A stretch of 64,000 nt of DNA from positions 6,135 to 70,134 of the forward strand of contig UQPV01000007.1 of NCBI GenBank assembly GCA_900543035.1. The letters are read 5' to 3'. The stretch is from an uncultured Solobacterium sp. GTDB lineage: Bacteria; Bacillota_I; Bacilli_A; Erysipelotrichales; Erysipelotrichaceae. The position numbers were made by a program, and so were the translations under genes. The notes under the pieces were generated by a model. It worked only from the letters and a program-made list of their open reading frames with translations. It had not been told where the DNA came from and made no database searches. Below are positions 50,067 to 58,418 of this stretch, in pieces (position 1 is the first letter of the stretch; every line of letters starts with the position of its first letter).

Positions 50067-51749
50067 GTGATGAAGAAAAAGACAGCCGCAAAAGTTGGCC
50101 TCGCGTCACTTGCTGTGATGCTGGGCGGCGGAACGATCCTCATGAACACCCAGGCATATACGCCGGTTCATGCGGAAACGCAGAACGAAAACGATGTAGA
50201 GACCAAAGCAGGAGAGACCGTACAGAAGTCTGTGATCCTGATGGTCGGATCAGATGAGACAAGCAGAAACCTGACCTGGTATGCGAATGTCGATACGGCA
50301 GGCAGCGTGCAGTGGGCAAAGCAGTCTGATATGCAGGACGGCCTGTTCCCGGCACAGTATAACGAAGCCGCTGCGACTTCCATCGCCACCAACGATGAAG
50401 GGTTCTACAGCAATCAGGCAACCATGACCAACCTGGAAGAAAACACAGCGTATGTGTACCGTGTGGTCAATGGCGACACCGTCAGCCAGATCTATACCTT
50501 TGAGACCGGTGATTTCGATGAGGGCTTCAGCTTCATCCTCGCCGGTGACCCGCAGATCGGCGCAGGCAATACGGAGACCGATACCGTAGGCTGGGATGAG
50601 ACGCTCGATACGGCCATCGCACAGCTGGATCCGGATTTCCTGGTATCTGCCGGCGACCAGGTCAACACCAACAACAATGAAACGCAGTACACCGGCTACC
50701 TGAACGATGCGCTGACCTATCTGACGAGCGCGACGACGATCGGTAACCACGACAGCGGATCTGCCGCATACAACGAGCACTTCAACCTGCCGAATGAGAG
50801 CACGCAGCTCGGTGCGACGACAGCGGGAACGGACTACTGGTTCGTCTATGACAACACGCTGTTCATGGTGATCAACTCCAACAACCGCTCCACGGCAGAG
50901 CATAAGGAATTCCTGGAGAGCGCGATCGCACAGAATCCGGATGTGAGATGGAAGACGGTCGTATTCCACCACTCTGTATACTCCACGGCATCCCACGTAG
51001 ATGACGGCGACATCATCGAGCGCCGCGAGGAACTGCCGCCGATGTTCAGCGAGCTGGATATCGATGTAGTGCTGATGGGCCATGACCACGTATACACGAG
51101 AACATACATGATGAATGGCACGACGCCGGATGATTCCCAGGGCGTGCAGAGCGAAGTGACGAATCCGGAAGGCGTGCTGTATCTGACCGCAAACTCCGCG
51201 AGCGGAAGTAAGTACTATGACATCAAGGCGCCGGAAGCAGCATACTCCGCAGTGATGGATCAGAGCTACCGCCGGACGATCACCGACATCGATGTGACGG
51301 ATACATCCTACACGATGACGACATACTACATGGATACGATGGAAGTGCTGGATACGTTCACGATCAACAAGATCGACACAGACAAGAGCGAGCTGGAAGG
51401 ACTTGTGGAGAAGGCAGAGCAGGTGAGCGAGGCAGACTGCACGGCAGAAGAGTGGCAGGCACTGCAGAGCGCGCTGGAAGCAGCCAAGAGCGTGCTGGCC
51501 GATGAGAAGGCAACGCAGGATGCGGTGAACGAAGCATATACGGCGCTGCAGAGCGCATATGACGCAGCGACCACGCAGGATCCGGCAGATCCGGGCGAAG
51601 GCAACGGCCAGGGCGGCGATGATGAGCAGAAGCCGGCCGATGGCAAAGACGACGTCGACACCGCAGCAGCAGGCACGAGTGCAGCGGCAGCAGCGCTCAT
51701 CCTGGGCGCAGCTGGTGTGGCGATTGCCGCACGCCGACGCAAAGCGTAG
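50067..51749 (+). CDS. Secreted purple-acid-phosphatase-like metallophosphoesterase
   Basis: 560 aa, GTG start with AGGAGGG eight bases upstream. Signal peptide (AAKVGLASLAVMLGGGTILM, cleavage after VHAET region), an N-terminal fibronectin-like domain (about 50-150; VGSDETSRNLTWYANV), then the calcineurin-like phosphatase: GDPQIG, SAGDQV, GNHDSG, FHHSVY, MGHDHVYTR. A FIVAR helical module (about 440-500) and an acidic stalk lead to a C-terminal helix and RRRKA tail. The C-terminus lacks LPxTG; VDTAAAGT sits where a sorting motif would be. It likely hydrolyses phosphomonoesters outside the cell. Confidence 0.9.
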   Translation: MMKKKTAAKVGLASLAVMLGGGTILMNTQAYTPVHAETQNENDVETKAGETVQKSVILMVGSDETSRNLTWYANVDTAGSVQWAKQSDMQDGLFPAQYNEAAATSIATNDEGFYSNQATMTNLEENTAYVYRVVNGDTVSQIYTFETGDFDEGFSFILAGDPQIGAGNTETDTVGWDETLDTAIAQLDPDFLVSAGDQVNTNNNETQYTGYLNDALTYLTSATTIGNHDSGSAAYNEHFNLPNESTQLGATTAGTDYWFVYDNTLFMVINSNNRSTAEHKEFLESAIAQNPDVRWKTVVFHHSVYSTASHVDDGDIIERREELPPMFSELDIDVVLMGHDHVYTRTYMMNGTTPDDSQGVQSEVTNPEGVLYLTANSASGSKYYDIKAPEAAYSAVMDQSYRRTITDIDVTDTSYTMTTYYMDTMEVLDTFTINKIDTDKSELEGLVEKAEQVSEADCTAEEWQALQSALEAAKSVLADEKATQDAVNEAYTALQSAYDAATTQDPADPGEGNGQGGDDEQKPADGKDDVDTAAAGTSAAAAALILGAAGVAIAARRRKA

Positions 51750-51776
51750 TCTGCGCGATACAGATTGAACACGACG

Positions 51777-51818
51777 ATCAATAGCGGGGAGAGCTCTTCG
51801 CTATTGATTTCATTTTTT
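51777..51818 (+). terminator. Terminator of the metallophosphatase gene
   Basis: ATCAATAGC (51777-51785), loop, GCTATTGAT (51800-51808), then TTCATTTTTT. Confidence 0.88.
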
Positions 51819-51834
51819 AGGAAGGATGCTTGAA

Positions 51835-53040
51835 ATGCAGAAACTGAGAGATAACCGATGGGTGATCGTGATCATCCTGCTTACGATCGCCGGCGCTATG
51901 CTGTTTCAGACATACGGCATGGAGTCATACAGCCGCTTTAACAGCACCACGCTGGAATATGTGAAAGGAACGGTCATGCAGGTCACTGCAGAAAACCTGA
52001 CCTATGAAGAAGACCTTGACATCAACGTGGGCACGCAGGATCTGATCATCCGGCTGGATGAAGGGGAATACCAGGGAGAAGAGATCGAAGTGACCAACTA
52101 TGTCTCCAATACGCACCAGTGCGAAGTCAGCGAAGGCATGTCGGTCATCATCAATGTCGATGAGCCGGAAGGGATCGAGCCATATTACACGCTGTACAAT
52201 TATGACCGCTCCATCCCGATGGCATTCGGCATCGCCGTGCTCATCCTGGCCATCGTGCTCATCGCGAAGGGCAAGGGCGTGAAGGCGATCCTCGGTCTGG
52301 CATACAGCCTGTATCTGGTCGTCTGCGTGCTGCTGCCGATGGTATTCTCGGGATATTCTCCGATCGCGGTCAGCATCTTGTGCGCGATCCTCTCCGTCAC
52401 CGTGACGCTGCTGCTGCTCAATGGCCAGAGCAAGAAGACCTACGCGGCCATCGTGTCCACCGTGGCCGGCGTCATCGTATCGCTGATCTTCTTTTTGATC
52501 CTGTCCAATATGATGCATCTGGACGGCTTCAGCGCAGAAGAGAGCGAAGGGCTGATCCTGATCGGCGAATCCACAGGCCTGCGCGTCAAGGACATCTTGT
52601 TTGCGGGCGTGCTGATCTCCTCGCTGGGCGCCATCATGGATACCGGCATGTCCATCGTCTCCTCGCTGTATGAGGTGTATCGCCACAATACTGCGCTGAC
52701 CTCAAGAGAGCTTTTGCGCTCAGGCATCGAGATCGGCAAGGATATGATCGGAACGATGTGCAATACGCTGATCTTGGCGTTCACCGGAAGCTCCTTCCTG
52801 ACCCTGCTCGTCTTTCTTTCCTATGACGTGCAGTTCAATCAGCTGTTCAACAGCAACTTCCTGAGCATGGAGATCGCGCAGGGCATCTGCGGATCGCTGG
52901 GCATCGTGCTCACTGTGCCGATCGCTTCGCTGATCACGGCCTATGTGCTCTGCCGTTCGCCGCAGTCACCTGAGACGATCGAAGAGGACGAGAGCGAAGA
53001 AGAGGAAGAAAACGACGAAGCGTTCCTGGAACGCTCATGA
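51835..53040 (+). CDS. YibE/F-like membrane protein
   Basis: 401 aa. One N-terminal helix, an extracytoplasmic beta-rich domain (about 35-120; VGTQDLIIRLDEGEYQGEEIEV), then seven or so helices. GVLISSLGAIMDTGMSIVSSLYE with the conserved D, and GRDMIGTMCNTLILAF-like KDMIGTMCNTLILAF, are the YibE/F signatures. The function of the family is not established. The C-terminus is a strongly acidic tail (EEDESEEEEENDE). AGGAAGG best serves the ATG at 51835. Single gene with a strong terminator. Confidence 0.85.
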   Translation: MQKLRDNRWVIVIILLTIAGAMLFQTYGMESYSRFNSTTLEYVKGTVMQVTAENLTYEEDLDINVGTQDLIIRLDEGEYQGEEIEVTNYVSNTHQCEVSEGMSVIINVDEPEGIEPYYTLYNYDRSIPMAFGIAVLILAIVLIAKGKGVKAILGLAYSLYLVVCVLLPMVFSGYSPIAVSILCAILSVTVTLLLLNGQSKKTYAAIVSTVAGVIVSLIFFLILSNMMHLDGFSAEESEGLILIGESTGLRVKDILFAGVLISSLGAIMDTGMSIVSSLYEVYRHNTALTSRELLRSGIEIGKDMIGTMCNTLILAFTGSSFLTLLVFLSYDVQFNQLFNSNFLSMEIAQGICGSLGIVLTVPIASLITAYVLCRSPQSPETIEEDESEEEEENDEAFLERS

Positions 53041-53076
53041 TCAAAAACAGCGGGGAATATCCTCGCTGTTTTTGAT
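53040..53076 (+). terminator. Strong hairpin terminator of the YibE/F gene
   Basis: ATCAAAAACAGCG..GG pairs with CC..CGCTGTTTTTGAT, 53040-53076, overlapping the stop codon. The symmetric A/T flanks could act on either strand. Confidence 0.85.
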
Positions 53077-53147
53077 GCAGGAGGAAGAAAGGATTTCTTT
53101 CTCCCTGTCATTGCGTTATGATAATAACAAACAGCAGGAGGGATCGT

Positions 53148-55070
53148 ATGCAAGAGACGATACAGATATTGAAACAAGAGATCAAAGAGAAGCGGCTGAT
53201 GCGGATGCTGAATGAGACGGCAGGACACCATCGGATACAGACGACGGAAGGCTACAGGGAAGCCGCCCATGCGTGCGCGCGGACGCTCAGCAGCCACGGC
53301 ATCGATGCGCGGGTGCTTTCTTACCCGATGAAAGAACATGCTTATGCGGGGACATACCGGCTGTTTCCCCAGTGGGACTGTCATGGCGGCGCATGCCGGC
53401 TGATCGAGCCCTTTGCCCTCGATCTGGCAGATTATGATGATGATCCGATCCAGATCATCACGCAGAGCATCGCCTGTGATTACCGCGGTCATCCTCTGGA
53501 GATCGTGGAGATGACCCGTGGCAGCAGCGAGCAGGAATATGCGCAGTGGGACCTGGAAGGGAAGATCCTGTTTACGCATGAGCAGGTGAAGAAGTACCGC
53601 TGGGCAACGGAACGCCGCGGCGCGCTGGGCATCATTTCCGATTATCTCAATGAGACCGATTTTTACCGCTCGCCGCAGGATCTGCCGGATACCGTAAACT
53701 ATACCGGCTTCTGGTGGGATTACCATGAGCAGCATAAGGCATTTGGCTTTGTCATCTCGCCGCGGCTTTCCGCCCGGCTGCATGCGGCATGCGAGCTGCA
53801 GCGGGAACGCTATGCACGCAAAGAATGTGATTCGCCTTATCCCAAGGCAGAAGCCTGGATCGACGCTGAGATCCATGAAGGAAGCATCGAAGTCGTGGAA
53901 GCGCACCTGCCCGGACAAAGCGAGGAGAACGTGCTCATCTGCGCGCATCTGTGTCATCCTTATGCGTCTGCCAATGACAACGCATCCGGCGTGAGCGGTG
54001 CGATGGAGACGATGATCGCCTTGCATGACGCTGTTCAAAAAGGAAAGCTGCCGCCTTTGGATAAAGGCGTGAAGATGATCCTCGTGCCGGAATTCACCGG
54101 GACATTCCATTATCTGTATGACGGCCGGAAATGGACAGACGACATCGCCGCCATCAACCTGGACATGATCGGCGCCAGACAAGATGACATCAACGGGCCG
54201 ATCACCCTGACTCATCTTCCTTATGCCTGCACATCCATATGCGGGGAACTGGGCTCCCTGCTCCTGGAAGAAGTAAAAGCGCAGGCTGCCTGCCGGGAAG
54301 ATGTCTTGATCCAGAACGTGATGACCAAGGAAGAAGAGTTCGTGCTGGGCAGCGATCACTATATCCTCAGCGATCCATCTGTCCGCATCCCCTGCGTGAT
54401 GCTGGGGCAGATGCCCGATCTGTATTATCATACGAGCAGCGACACGGTGTCCCGCATCGATCCGGATGTGCTGAAGTTCTCTACGGTCTTCGCGGCATCT
54501 TATGTCTATACGCTGTGCAACATGAAGAAGGAGGATGTCCGGCTCATCTTCCTGCACCAGCGCACACATCTGATGAAGCAGATCGAGCATAAGGTCCGAC
54601 ATGCCATGCGGGAGGAGATGACGGAAGAGCAGCTGAACGACATGCTCGCCGTGCTGAAGGATCATCATTGCCGAAGCGCACGGAGCATCACGCAGTTTTG
54701 CCCGGATGCGCAGGGGATCCAGGAACAGATCGACTGGATCTGCCGTCTGTGCCCGGCAGAACTGCCGCAGGATGACGGCAGCTCTTCGGTATATGTGCGC
54801 ACGTTCCGCACGCCGCTGCATGATCTGCGCGAGCTTTTCCTAGAAGAGCCGGACGCGCTGGAAAAAGTCATGGCCTATGAGAAACGCCATGCCGGCGCAT
54901 TACAGAAGGAGCTGTGCGAAGTGCTCTGCGTATATTGGATCGACGGCAGGCTGAGCAGGGAAGGCGTCATCGCGCGTACAGAAGCAGAGAGCGGCGTGCC
55001 ATGCCGTCATCTGCTGGAGGATTATCTGGATCTGCTGGAAGAGCTGAAGCTGATCGAAATCAGCGCATGA
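53148..55070 (+). CDS. M28-type zinc aminopeptidase with C-terminal helical domain
   Basis: 640 aa from the ATG at 53148 (AGGAGGGATCGT upstream). Cytosolic, no signal. Residues about 1-430 resemble M28 peptidases of the DUF4910 kind, with a PA-like insert (KILFTHEQVKKYRW, RRGALGIISD). Metal-site residues are likely in AHLCHPYASANDNASG (H, D), LVPEFTGT (E), NLDMIGA (D) and YYHTSSD (H). The last 180 residues are helical and end in winged-helix-like segments. The substrate is unknown. Single gene with a strong terminator. Confidence 0.75.
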   Translation: MQETIQILKQEIKEKRLMRMLNETAGHHRIQTTEGYREAAHACARTLSSHGIDARVLSYPMKEHAYAGTYRLFPQWDCHGGACRLIEPFALDLADYDDDPIQIITQSIACDYRGHPLEIVEMTRGSSEQEYAQWDLEGKILFTHEQVKKYRWATERRGALGIISDYLNETDFYRSPQDLPDTVNYTGFWWDYHEQHKAFGFVISPRLSARLHAACELQRERYARKECDSPYPKAEAWIDAEIHEGSIEVVEAHLPGQSEENVLICAHLCHPYASANDNASGVSGAMETMIALHDAVQKGKLPPLDKGVKMILVPEFTGTFHYLYDGRKWTDDIAAINLDMIGARQDDINGPITLTHLPYACTSICGELGSLLLEEVKAQAACREDVLIQNVMTKEEEFVLGSDHYILSDPSVRIPCVMLGQMPDLYYHTSSDTVSRIDPDVLKFSTVFAASYVYTLCNMKKEDVRLIFLHQRTHLMKQIEHKVRHAMREEMTEEQLNDMLAVLKDHHCRSARSITQFCPDAQGIQEQIDWICRLCPAELPQDDGSSSVYVRTFRTPLHDLRELFLEEPDALEKVMAYEKRHAGALQKELCEVLCVYWIDGRLSREGVIARTEAESGVPCRHLLEDYLDLLEELKLIEISA

Positions 55071-55072
55071 AA

Positions 55073-55112
55073 AAACACAGTGTATCTGTCGGGGTACACT
55101 GTGTTTTTTTTT
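55073..55112 (+). terminator. Terminator of the M28-like gene
   Basis: AAACACAGTGTA (55073-55084), loop, TACACTGTGTTT (55095-55106), then six T. Confidence 0.92.
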
Positions 55113-55138
55113 ACGGATGATGCCGTTCTCTGTGACCG

Positions 55139-55756
55139 CTAACGGATGAAGTGCGTGAACACATGCGGCTCGCTGACCGGCAGGCCGAACTGCTCTTTGC
55201 CCAGCGCGATGCTCTTCATCAGAAACGCCATGTTGTGGGCCAGGACGCGCATGGTCTGCAGTCCCTCTTCGTCCTGCGCCGCCTGTCCGGCCTCTCTGCC
55301 ATGGACGCTGTTCCAGTATTGGCTGGACGCGACCGGCATGCCGCTGATCGTAAAGTATTTGTTCAGCTCATCAAAGGTTGCGGAGCATCCGCCTCTGCGG
55401 GCGACGGCGACGCTGGCGCCGACCTTCATCGTCTTGTCAAAGGAGGTGCTGTAAAACAGCCGGTCCAGACAAGCGATCAGCGTGGCGTTGGCTGACGCAT
55501 AATAGACCGGCGAGGCGATGACGAGCCCATCCGCCTGTTCAAATTTCGGCGCCAGCTCGTTGACCACATCGTCAAACACACATTTTCCCTTCTTGGCACA
55601 GCTGCCGCAGGCAATGCATCCGCGCACATCCTGCATGCCGATCTGCACACACTCGCAGTCGATGCCCTCCAGCTTGAAGATCTGTTCCATTTCCCGCAGC
55701 GCGATGGCGGTATTGCCGTTTACCCGCGGGCTGCCATTGATCATCAGTACGTTCAT
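55139..55756 (-). CDS. NAD(P)H-dependent FMN reductase / flavodoxin-like oxidoreductase
   Basis: 205 aa. Flavodoxin-like fold: LMINGSPRVNGNTAIALREM binds the FMN phosphate, CIACGSCAKKGKCVFDD is the cysteine-rich loop typical of the iron-sulfur flavoprotein-like group, and GLVIASPVYYASANATL contacts the flavin. It reduces quinones, nitro compounds or flavins. GGAGG lies seven bases before the ATG at 55756. Convergent with the M28-like gene. The C-x-x-C-x-x-C loop has three cysteines plus one more; whether it binds a cluster is unclear. Confidence 0.88.
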   Translation of the reverse strand: MNVLMINGSPRVNGNTAIALREMEQIFKLEGIDCECVQIGMQDVRGCIACGSCAKKGKCVFDDVVNELAPKFEQADGLVIASPVYYASANATLIACLDRLFYSTSFDKTMKVGASVAVARRGGCSATFDELNKYFTISGMPVASSQYWNSVHGREAGQAAQDEEGLQTMRVLAHNMAFLMKSIALGKEQFGLPVSEPHVFTHFIR

Positions 55757-55862
55757 CACGATTCCTCCTGTTCTTCACTTTCATTCTCTATTATAGCCGC
55801 AAAACGAGATTAGTGAACTTCTTCCCGGCGGAAAGTCGATCGCAAGATCCGTTGTTTTATGG

Positions 55863-55891
55863 TTGCTTTTTGGATAAGGGTGTGCTTTAAT
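55863..55891 (+). promoter_or_regulatory. Promoter of the SAM riboswitch
   Basis: TTGCTT (55863-55868), 17 bp with TGC before the -10, TTTAAT (55886-55891). Confidence 0.55.
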
Positions 55892-55899
55892 ATACCTGC

Positions 55900-56040
55900 T
55901 ATTTATCAAGAGATGGGTGAGAGAGTCAGCTCGTTTGACCCCACGCCAACCTGTATGACGCATCATATAAGGTGGTAAAGCTGACAGCGATAAGAGAATA
56001 TAGATATCGGTCATCTTCTCTGTCGCGGGAAGATTTTTTT
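55900..56040 (+). promoter_or_regulatory. SAM-I riboswitch (S-box) upstream of metK
   Basis: P1 arms TTTATC (55902-55907) and GATAAG (55988-55993). ATCAAGAG, GGTGAGAGAGTCAGC, CCAACC and AAGGTGGTAAAGCTGAC are the conserved core of an S-box. An expression-platform terminator follows: ATCTTC (56013-56018), GAAGAT (56029-56034), T-run. High SAM should stop transcription of metK. Several core bases differ from the strict consensus, but the order and spacing fit. Confidence 0.9.
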
Positions 56041-56064
56041 ATGAAATAGCGAAAGGAGAGCGGA

Positions 56065-57162
56065 ATGAAAGACTACATTTTCACATCAGAGAGCATCACA
56101 GAAGGTCATCCGGACAAGATCTGCGATAAGATCGCGGACTCCATCCTGGATGAGGCGCTGCGTCAGGATCCTTATTCCAACATGGCGGTGGAAGCCACGA
56201 TCAAGGACGACTTCGTGCTGATCTATGGAGAGGCAGACACCAAGGCACATATCGATTATGCGCAGATCGCGAAAGACGTGATCCGCAAGATCGGTTACGA
56301 GGAAGAGTACACGGTCATGATCCGGGTGAACAAGCAGTCCAGCGAGATCCATCATGCGGTCAACCATGCGGATCATGTGATCGGCGCAGGCGATCAGGGC
56401 ATCATGTTCGGCTATGCCTGCAATGAGAGCGATGAATACATGCCGGCTCCGATCTATTATGCGCACAAGCTGGCGCGTCAGCTGACCAAGGTGCGCCGCG
56501 AAAATCCGCTGCTGAAGCCGGATGGCAAGACCCAGGTTTCCGTGGAGTACAAGGATGGCAAGATCGCCCGGATCGACACCATCGTCGTCTCCACCCAGCA
56601 TTCTGCGCAGGCGTCGCAGGAACAGATCCGCGAGATCGTCATGAACGAGGTCATCCGTCCCTGCATCGAAGCGGAGCTGATCGATGAGCGCACGCGGTTT
56701 CTGATCAACCCCAGCGGAAGCTTTGTCGTGGGCGGAAGCTTCGGCGATTCCGGCACGACCGGACGCAAGATCGTCTGCGATACTTATGGCGGCATGGGCC
56801 GCATCGGCGGAGGATGCTTCTCCTCCAAAGACCCGACCAAGGTAGACCGCAGCGCGGCATACTATTGCCGTTATGTCGCGAAGAACATCGTGGCCAACGG
56901 GCTGGCTGAACGCTGTGAGGTGCAGGTCGCTTATGCCATCGGCAAGAGCGAACCGGTCTCCCTGTGCGTAGATACATTCGGCACCGGAGTGAAGAGCGAT
57001 GAGGAGCTGCTGCAGATCATCCGAAACAACTTCAACTTCGAGGTAGGCAACATCCTGGAAGAACTCGATCTGCGCAAGCCGATCTATTCCAAGACGTCTT
57101 GTTACGGACACTTCGGCGATCCCCAGTTCTCCTGGGAGAAGATCAAAACGCTGACCTATTGA
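56065..57162 (+). CDS. metK: S-adenosylmethionine synthetase
   Basis: 365 aa, shorter than the usual 380-400. Makes SAM from methionine and ATP. FTSESITEGHPDKICDKIAD is the first signature, GAGDQGIMFGYA the second, and GGGCFSSKDPTKVDRSAAY the third; the usual sequence of the last is GGGAFSGKDPTKVDRSAAY, so two small residues differ. The deletion falls in the central domain before GAGDQG. AAAGGAG before the ATG. Behind a SAM riboswitch. I judge it active, as all catalytic lysines and aspartates I can check are kept. Confidence 0.94.
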   Translation: MKDYIFTSESITEGHPDKICDKIADSILDEALRQDPYSNMAVEATIKDDFVLIYGEADTKAHIDYAQIAKDVIRKIGYEEEYTVMIRVNKQSSEIHHAVNHADHVIGAGDQGIMFGYACNESDEYMPAPIYYAHKLARQLTKVRRENPLLKPDGKTQVSVEYKDGKIARIDTIVVSTQHSAQASQEQIREIVMNEVIRPCIEAELIDERTRFLINPSGSFVVGGSFGDSGTTGRKIVCDTYGGMGRIGGGCFSSKDPTKVDRSAAYYCRYVAKNIVANGLAERCEVQVAYAIGKSEPVSLCVDTFGTGVKSDEELLQIIRNNFNFEVGNILEELDLRKPIYSKTSCYGHFGDPQFSWEKIKTLTY

Positions 57163-57173
57163 TTAAACGAGCA

Positions 57174-57225
57174 AAAACAGGCAGATGCACACGTGGATAT
57201 CCGTGTGATCTGCCTGTTTTCATTT
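57174..57225. terminator. Terminator metK / BlaI
   Basis: AAAACAGGCAGAT (57174-57186) and ATCTGCCTGTTTT (57208-57220) around a GCACACG/CGTGTG inner stem. T-runs on both strands, serving the converging metK and BlaI genes. Confidence 0.9.
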
Positions 57226-57240
57226 TGTTCAGCGCTTTGG

Positions 57241-57597
57241 TTACTTCAGCTTTTTCGCAATGATCCCTTGCAGCTCTTCGAGGAAAGTCTTGTCCTTGCA
57301 CTGCTTGACCATGAGCAGGAGGATCTCCTGCGACGTGTGCTGGTCCATCAAAGAAACGATATGCTGCGCCTTGCTGACCAACGGGCGATAGACCCGCATC
57401 AGCGATTTGGTATGCTGAGAAAAACCGGAAACGTGAATGTATTCCTTTTTCTGAAGCCGTTTCAGCACAGGCTGAATAGAATTGACGGTGATGTCGGGAA
57501 GATATTGCTGAATATCTCTGGCGGACAGATCTTCATCATGAGCCCAGAATATCTCCATGACATCGGTTTCTCTTTTGGTGAGATGGGTTTCTGCCAT
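57241..57597 (-). CDS. BlaI/MecI-family repressor
   Basis: 118 aa. Winged-helix domain (LTKRETDVMEIFWAHDEDLSARDIQ in part, TVNSIQPVLKRLQKKEYI) followed by the helical dimer domain. BlaI-like proteins repress genes until a partner BlaR1-type protease cuts them. The BlaI cleavage-site N-F is not evident. AAGGAG lies eight bases before the ATG at 57597. Its usual partner is reduced to a remnant at 57984-58348, so how this repressor is relieved is unclear. Confidence 0.85.
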   Translation of the reverse strand: MAETHLTKRETDVMEIFWAHDEDLSARDIQQYLPDITVNSIQPVLKRLQKKEYIHVSGFSQHTKSLMRVYRPLVSKAQHIVSLMDQHTSQEILLLMVKQCKDKTFLEELQGIIAKKLK

Positions 57598-57619
57598 GAT
57601 CATCACTCCTTACGATTTT

Positions 57620-57648
57620 ATTTTAAACGAACGAAACTACAAATGCAA
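57620..57648 (-). promoter_or_regulatory. Promoter of the BlaI gene
   Basis: On the minus strand TTGCAT (57648-57643), 17 bp, TAAAAT (57625-57620). Confidence 0.6.
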
Positions 57649-57663
57649 TCGGTTTTGACCGCT

Positions 57664-57705
57664 AAAAAAAGCAAGCGCGATCACGATAAATCTGCCTGCT
57701 TTTTT
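57664..57705 (-). terminator. Terminator below the small exported protein genes
   Basis: AAAAAAAGCA (57664-57673) pairs with TGCTTTTTT (57697-57705). T-run on the minus strand directly below the gene ending at 57754; it may also act on plus. Confidence 0.65.
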
Positions 57706-57753
57706 CATTAGATCATCCGATGATGAACATCATTCAACCTGATCTAAACGATA

Positions 57754-57978
57754 TCATTTGACTAAGATCCAATCGGTTTCCCATTTTTGTAAAGTAGCAT
57801 TATATAATCTTTTATAAATTTTTCCATTGACTGTTTTAAAATGCCATACTAGTTTATCGGATAATGGTTGTATTACTATTTGTGATTCAAGTTGATGATA
57901 TTGCGGAGATGCGTGGATGATTATCTGTTCAGAAGGGAAAAGCATGAGAAAACACATAGTAATTAGTACTTTATTCAT
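57754..57978 (-). CDS. Small exported protein, 74 aa
   Basis: A signal peptide (VLITMCFLMLFPSEQIIIHA, cleavage near residue 23) and about 50 mature residues, with an aromatic C-terminus: KLVWHFKTVNGKIYKRLYN, LQKWETDWILVK. The base composition is much more AT-rich than neighbouring genes. AAGGAG lies in the end of the preceding frame and eight bases before the ATG, so the two are translated in series. I do not recognise the family; repeats of K-x-Y-K-R-x-Y-N and W-x-x-D-W-x-L are the main features. It may be a secreted binding module or a short toxin-like peptide. Confidence 0.55.
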   Translation of the reverse strand: MNKVLITMCFLMLFPSEQIIIHASPQYHQLESQIVIQPLSDKLVWHFKTVNGKIYKRLYNATLQKWETDWILVK

Positions 57979-57983
57979 ATTAT

Positions 57984-58348
57984 TTACTCCTTAAATATTT
58001 TGATTCCTTCAAATTCAGGACGGTCCGGTGATTCGATTGAAAAGGCCTGGCCATCGAGATATAAATCGTAAGTTCCATCACCATGGTCAATGATATAGCT
58101 TTTGCTTTTGAATTCCTCTTCTGAATAAGTTCCTTCGGTATCCTCTGTTTCCGTATACCATGCCTCGAAAATGATGCTATTGCTGAGAAGGGGAATGATG
58201 AAGGCCAATGAGAGCAGGATCTTGCTCGTTTTTTCTTTCTCTGGCCTGCGATCAGGTAGTGGACACGCTTGGTCAGCGTTTTTGTTCCCCTGTTGGCTTT
58301 TCTCAGCAATGCGCGATCCTGCTTGGATGGGGATGGCTGGTTGTCCAT
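57984..58348 (-). pseudogene. BlaR1-like (M56) C-terminal remnant, frameshifted
   Basis: Two frames read as one protein. From 58348 one frame gives QDRALLRKANRG, KTLTKRVHYLIAGQRKKKRA, then nonsense. A second frame picks up in the A-rich run near 58215 as KILLSLAFIIPLLSNSIIFEAW, then YIIDHGDGTYDLYLDGQAF to the stop at 57984. The join (basic loop, membrane helix, extracellular tail) resembles the end of M56 BlaR1-type sensors. The protease domain with HExxH is absent. The second frame has no ribosome site of its own. A sequencing error in the A-run is the main alternative. Confidence 0.5.
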
Positions 58349-58369
58349 GTCCGGCGAGTTTGTTAAAAT
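58341..58369 (+). promoter_or_regulatory. Promoter of the immunity-like gene
   Basis: TTGTCC (58341-58346), 17 bp ending in TGT, TAAAAT (58364-58369), 50 bp before the ATG. Confidence 0.6.
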
Positions 58370-58418
58370 AAAGGCATCGAAGAACAGGAGATCAAGGATG
58401 AGCAGGAGGTGGGAAGAC

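Noticed and set aside
52941..54821. 626-codon antisense frame over the M28-like gene
   Set aside because: Frames opposite to real genes stay open in this GC-rich third-position context. The protein is low-complexity H/R/I rich, and the plus strand has a good start, metal motifs and terminator.
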